DNA from: Rhodocollybia butyracea
Taxonomy: Eukaryota; Basidiomycota; Agaricomycetes; Agaricales; Omphalotaceae
Assembly: GCA_015501585.1 (NCBI GenBank)
Contig: JADNRY010000245.1
Span: forward strand, 28,844-92,843
Direction: 5' to 3'
Length of the DNA stretch: 64,000 nucleotides
Positions 60,139 through 64,000 of this stretch are shown in pieces (the first letter of the stretch is position 1; every line of letters starts with the position of its first letter). The notes beneath the pieces were generated by a model that saw nothing but the letters and a program-made list of their open reading frames with translations, had not been told where the DNA came from and made no database searches. Made by a program: the position numbers and the translations under genes.

Positions 60139-60528
60139 AACTTTCCTAAAAGACCTCGGTTAATACCGTCTGCGGGAGACGCAGTTATCGTAGTACTTAC
60201 AAGATAGTGTGTTCAAAAGAACTTTCAATAAGTAATTAGTTTAAGATCCGGCGTACACGTCGCTGGTTTTGGTTACAAGCTACTTCCTACAAGGACAGGG
60301 AGGGTTTTACACCTCGCGCGATGCACACCCCCCTGTCACAACATTGAACTGTTCGTCAGGTTTTACGCTGGTTTACTAAGTCCGCCGTCATTACGACCGT
60401 CCGGCGAAACGCCTACTAGGAAGAGGGGGCATACAATCGTGATCAATTAAGAACACGTCCGTAGGGTGCGGTCTTTCGGCGGCGTTTCACGTTCACCTCC
60501 GTACGATCGCAGTCAGATCTAATTTAAA

Positions 60529-62157
60529 TCACACAGTGTGATAGACGAAGTCAAGGTCTCCAGGTACGGCGCCACCAACATTGCGGGAAGGACCAGCATC
60601 TTGGTCCGACATATCCGCATCCATGTCAATAGATGGTGCCTGGGAGATTTCTTTTACAGCATCTTCGTCCAGGGTTTGTATTACAATTTTCTTCCAAGAA
60701 CTTGCAAGGTCGAAAAGGTTAGTCGTACGTTTCCGAGAGACTAACCACCGAGCTTTGGTAAAATTGGTTTTGCGTATATCCGGCACAGTTACATCCTTCA
60801 AAGCAGTGCCTAGGTCGTCCCTCTCCACAATTAAAGTTTCAAAGTCGCCCGAGCGATCAACTAAGTCTGATGCTGCGTGTTTATACGCCGGATAAAGGCC
60901 CGTATACGAGCCAGTTTCCGCGTGTGTCTACCACGAATTCCAATAATCCGTAATACGTTTCCCAAGTTCTTTCGCATTGAAATAATCCCATGCAGTGTTA
61001 AACTCGGACTTAAGAACAAGAACGGTATCTTCCGTGTCCTGTTTGTCTTTGGTTGAGAGTCGTTTCTCCCACCGTTCTTTCTTGTATTTATTCAGCCAAG
61101 AATAAACTGCTTGGGTAGGATAACCACGCTTTACATACAAGGCCGCCAGGCCTGATATGGCGTCTAAGTAGTGTGACTGAGTGCTACTAAGTGTGGCTAA
61201 ACGGGACATTTCTCCTATGAAAGTTCCACGTCGAACATCGAGTGGATGAGCACTGCCCCAAGGTATTCTTTCTTGATGGGATTTCGCTTTCCGAAACGGA
61301 AGATGTTGAATTGCACCATTGTCGTCGATATATATGGTCATATCCAAGAACGTACCGTAATTATTACGACATTCCCATTCTATTACACAGCCATCGAATT
61401 GTATTGTCTTACTACAAATATCTAGCGCCTCGGCTGCAGTTGAGGCATAAACTAGGGCAAGACAATCGTCGATGTATCTACCGTAATATAAAAATTCCGG
61501 TAAATCCATTACTCCTGCTTGGTGCTCGAACCAAAATCCGAACAAGTTAGCCAAGTCCGGACTACAGGCTACGCCCATAGCGAGTCCCTTCTTTTGACGG
61601 AAGTAATGGAAGTCTTTGTATTTAGTTACAAATAACTGTGTGACGAGATCTCTACAGCTTACGTCAAGGCATTTCATGAACAAAAGTAGTTTACTTTGGT
61701 CAGCTGTATCTAATGGCACACCATTCTGATCATTCTCGATGTTGTAAAAATGGCAAAACATTTCTATGACTACTTCGAAACATCGATCTAATGGAATGTT
61801 CGGATAATATGCTACGACATCTCCGGTAACTATGTACAGTTGTCGCATCGGATCTCGTTTGATCTTACTTAATTTAATCGCCAAGTCCTTGGACCCATGA
61901 ATAATGGTAGGCGCCGATAATATAATCGGTTTAAGTTTCTTACTAATGTATTTGGCAGCGGGATTCTGTATAGCACTATGACAGGGTATTATTGGTCGAC
62001 CTTTCACTGGTTCCTTGTGTATCTTTGGGATACAATAGAAGGTCGGTATTTCGTGCTTATCGGAGTCTTTAGGGGTAATTCTATGTCGGAAAAACTTATC
62101 AAGTTGATCAAATACCTCCGGCTCTGCCTCCGCCGTATAGCCGGTTAGGGCTTCCAT
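60529..62157 (-). pseudogene. Penelope-like reverse transcriptase, 5'-truncated, with one internal TAG
   Basis: RNA-dependent DNA polymerase of a Penelope-like element. From the ATG at 62157 the visible motifs are FYCIPKIHK (residues 40-48), GRPIIP, motif A GDVVAYYPNIP (Asp 113), motif B KKGLAMGVACSPDLANL (189-205), motif C YGRYIDD (225-231, catalytic YIDD) and NYGTFLDMTIYID (266-278). A frame stop (TAA) lies just upstream, inside CCCTAAG, a telomere repeat, so the N-terminus including the usual Penelope N-terminal extension is lost at a telomere junction. The frame ends at TAG (60928-60930) after DYWNSW. The same frame then stays open another 132 codons (THAETGSYTGLYPAYKHAAS, TNFTKARWLVSRKRTTNLFD, an acidic linker, end at 60529). 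That continuation looks protein-like, so the TAG is probably a single point lesion (from CAG or TGG), or a read-through site. Confidence 0.85.
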
Positions 62158-62163
62158 GGCGTC

Positions 62164-62172
62164 TTAGGGTTA
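62164..62172 (+). repeat. Telomere unit at the truncated 5' end of the reverse transcriptase
   Basis: TTAGGGTTA directly abuts the point where the coding frame begins. Confidence 0.65.
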
Positions 62173-62296
62173 TAAGTAGCATATACGGCGTTAGGGACGG
62201 TAGGGTCTGTCCAAAAGTTCACCCTAGGGCGCCATATCCAGCGCATCAGGTATACATGCACACAATTTAAGAGTGGGATTTTCCCCGTGCTTTGGA

Positions 62297-62364
62297 GTGC
62301 AAGTAGCGGGGCAGTACCACACACAGATAGCTTTCTCCGTTGTGTGTGGGCCCCGCACTTGCAC
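62297..62364. repeat. Long imperfect inverted repeat
   Basis: GTGCAAGT, GGGGC and CCACACACA on the left (62297-62325) pair in order with TGTGTGTGG, GCCCC and ACTTGCAC on the right (62341-62364). There are small bulges (AGC, AGTA) and a 15-base loop. Confidence 0.75.
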
Positions 62365-62920
62365 GCACGTCACACAGAGCAGAATACCGCCGCCGAATGC
62401 GGCCAGAATTTTTCCCCGAACTCGGCGTGCATGCTCACTGATTGTGGGCTGACCTTGGGCATACTCACTGACTCACTGTGTGTGGGTTGGCCGCGCAAAT
62501 AGTACACACGGGTACCCTCGCACAGGCCACCCACACGTCCGGCCAAAATCTGCCGATGCATTTGCATACGTGTGAATCCAGAATGTGTTAACGAATGAAG
62601 GTAAGATTGATTGATGAAAGTAGGACACGAACACTAACGCGAGCACTACTAGTAGCACTAAGACTAGAGACGCGTAGCATACGGGGAAAATCGCAGGCCA
62701 CATTCAGTGCATGTTTAATTAAATATACGCACTCAGTTGCCGTATCTTCTGATAAACTACCACCGGATTATCTTATCTTATCGGATAAGGACCACAAATG
62801 AGCGGAAAACTGAAGAGTTGCATTATGACGCGCCCAAGATAGAACGAATTATGCCTACATGTATCAAACTAACACTATGAATACGAGACAGCGCACGCAA
62901 CGAATAATAAATACAACAAA

Positions 62921-62970
62921 GTCCAAGATCTAACGATACAACACAGTCCAAGACCTAACGATACAACGAG
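62921..62970. repeat. 25-base tandem duplication
   Basis: GTCCAAGATCTAACGATACA plus ACACA is followed directly by GTCCAAGACCTAACGATACA plus ACGAG, just downstream of the stop of the gene at 62997. Confidence 0.85.
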
Positions 62971-62996
62971 TGTTCAAAACCAATGATTGATCTACA

Positions 62997-63493
62997 TCAG
63001 AATGCCATTCGCTTCAATCGTCGAACCAAACGAGGGATTTCCGAGGCGGAGAACGTAAATAATTCGATATGGCGCGTCCCACCTGCGAATCAATTAAGAA
63101 AAGTTGATATACGGGACGGAAACGCGTACAGGTAAGGCAAACGTTTCGAGGACGGTCCAGGGATAAGATCTCCAGATGCAAATGAAGCAACGCTTCTAGG
63201 AAAACATTGCAAGAAGATTCAAAAGCTAATCTCAAAGACCTACCAGTTCGACGTCTACACGTCACTTTTCTGTACCACAGTACCTCCCGAATGACCTGGG
63301 GACACTTCTGGTCGTGTTGGGCCAATCGTTTCTTTAGATTTTTCGTCATCCCGGCCTTCACAATTGTCGCGTTATTGGCGACGTTCCGCTCACGGAGTAA
63401 ATAAACGTAGCCCTTGCCATCGGATTTAGAGACAGGACGAGATTCACGACGAGAAATGAGGTCCCAGAGGTCGTTTGTTCCGCGCCGGACCAT
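62997..63493 (-). CDS. T5orf172 / GIY-YIG-like domain protein, small, intact
   Basis: ATG at 63493. Two introns, 63196-63243 (GTAGGT to CCTAG) and 63083-63129 (GTACGC to TCGCAG), give a 133-residue product. It has GYVYLL (28-33), KAGMT (46-50), Arg 56, His 60 and Cys 64 in MTKNLKKRLAQHDQKCP, then EALLHLHLE, a CLTCGTRHIELFTF block across the second intron, and ends RLVRRLKRMAF. The pattern (G-Y-V-Y, K-x-G-x-T, R-x-x-x-H, x-EALxHLxL, C-x2-C-x-x-x-H-x-E-x-F) is the T5orf172 branch of the GIY-YIG-like fold, common as single-domain fungal proteins. Whether it cuts DNA is unknown. Restored frames at both splice joins show it is intact. It starts 336 bases from the telomere array and is transcribed away from the end, on the same strand as the neighbouring Penelope element. 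Confidence 0.8.
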
Positions 63494-63828
63494 GAGTAAT
63501 TCAAAGTTTTAATGCAGCGATGGTGCTGACGCGACACTCGTCAGAAAGATTCCGTCCAGCGAGAAATGAGTGGCGTGTCGCGGCGCGTCAATAGGGGCGC
63601 CTAACTGTTGCGGTGCATACCTGGGGAAATTAGCGCCCACAGGCCCGACACGGGTCAAATTCAGCTCGTCCGGTGAGTGCGGGCATAATATAGTGATGTT
63701 CGGGCATGCGGCCGCACGTTGATCTAATAGGGTCATTTGGGTTGCGTTTTGAACGACTCGCACATGCGATAAGATGTGTGTGTGCGCCCGGTGAGTTGAA
63801 CTTTAAAATGCTACCGCGTAGACGGGGG
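63494..63828. other. Promoter-side spacer between the last gene and the telomere
   Basis: No gene. GC-rich, with no TATA box that I can support. Confidence 0.4.
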
Positions 63829-64000
63829 GTTAGGGGTTAGGGGTTAGGGGTTAGGGGTTAGGGGTTAGGGGTTAGGGTTAGGGGTTAGGGGTTAGGGGTT
63901 AGGGTTAGGGTTAGGGGTTAGGGTTAGGGTTAGGGGTTAGGGTTAGGGGTTAGGGTTAGGGGTTAGGGTGGGTTAGGGTTAGGGTTAGGGTTGGGTTAGG
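63829..64000 (+). repeat. Telomere array, mixed TTAGGG/TTAGGGG
   Basis: Continuous units to the window end, G-rich strand 5' to 3' toward the end. The inner part is mostly TTAGGGG, the outer part mixes in TTAGGG and a few GGGTGGG/GGGTTGGG variants. This marks the chromosome end or a point very near it. Confidence 0.95.

Larger units (their letters stand above)
59388..62172 (-). mobile_element. Telomere-associated Penelope-like element(s), Athena/Coprina-like
   Basis: Composite region between telomeric blocks: a hammerhead-bearing segment (59388-59961), a repeat/hairpin block (59962-60051), a short spacer, block 3 (60109-60138), a 3' untranslated region (60139-60528), the reverse transcriptase frame (60529-62157), and TTAGGGTTA at its truncated 5' end (62164-62172). 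Gene and ribozyme are both on the minus strand. The top-strand order, telomere repeat, antisense element, telomere repeat, is what synthesis primed from a chromosome 3' overhang and later capping by telomerase would leave. Whether it is one element or several stacked insertions cannot be told from one copy. No GIY-YIG endonuclease is fused to the reverse transcriptase, which agrees with the endonuclease-deficient telomeric class. Confidence 0.75.
62158..62996. other. Subtelomeric spacer with structured repeats
   Basis: No gene. It carries the inverted repeat at 62297-62364, two related GCATGCTCACTGATTGTGGG and GCATACTCACTGACTCAC segments (about 62428-62495), and a 25-base tandem duplication. 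Confidence 0.45.

Noticed and set aside
60340..60500. Second hammerhead candidate near GTCCGGCGAAACGCC and the CTGACGAAC on the other strand
   Set aside because: No CUGANGA correctly spaced before the GAAAC on the same strand, and no stem I partner.
61242..61550. Plus-strand frame inside the reverse transcriptase
   Set aside because: Antisense shadow; the minus strand has all RT motifs in one frame.
63530..63580. CTGACGAG on the minus strand as a hammerhead core
   Set aside because: No following GAAA and no closing stems.
63509..63763. Minus-strand frame between the last gene and the telomere
   Set aside because: No domain, no homology I recognise, and it sits in the promoter side of the T5orf172 gene.

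Overview
This window is the right end of a chromosome from a filamentous basidiomycete, most likely an Agaricomycete. Genes are broken up by many short GT-AG introns of about 45-65 bases. The gene families fit this group: expanded tyrosine-kinase-like kinases, a STE7/Fuz7-type MAPK kinase, DAL5-type and monocarboxylate-type transporters, and a C2H2 regulator with long low-complexity tails. The right edge is a mixed TTAGGG/TTAGGGG telomere array (63829-64000), G-rich strand on top, so base 64000 points outward.

Left part (1-13.8 kb): two tandem kinase copies on the minus strand, each with its own frameshift, then an intact peroxiredoxin and an intact MAPK kinase. After these come gene-poor DNA with a 217-base poly(A) tract between 20-base direct repeats, and a small intact gene of unknown function.

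Middle (14-47 kb): an O-methyltransferase pseudogene, a gene of unknown function, a siderophore-transporter relic, an intact DAL5/TNA1-like transporter, a Ser/Pro/Gly-rich gene next to an intact C2H2 zinc-finger regulator, a block of tandem and dispersed repeats, a decayed Cys-rich gene, and a monocarboxylate-type transporter that is probably frameshifted.

Subtelomere (47-64 kb): decayed, duplicated, transposon-like coding DNA leads to a broken 2-oxoglutarate/Fe(II) dioxygenase gene resembling fungal TET/JBP proteins. The last 5 kb are the most striking. Short telomeric arrays alternate with structured segments. One segment carries a complete hammerhead ribozyme on the minus strand. Next is a 5'-truncated Penelope-like reverse transcriptase, also on the minus strand, with telomeric repeats at both ends. 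The orientation is the one expected if reverse transcription was primed from a chromosome 3' end, as proposed for Athena/Coprina elements. A short intact gene of the GIY-YIG-like T5orf172 fold lies between this element and the telomere.

Overall, core cellular genes on the left are intact while most lineage-specific genes are broken, and the chromosome end looks partly built from retroelement pieces stacked on telomere repeat. All exon structures are my own readings from splice signals and reading frame; none has transcript support.
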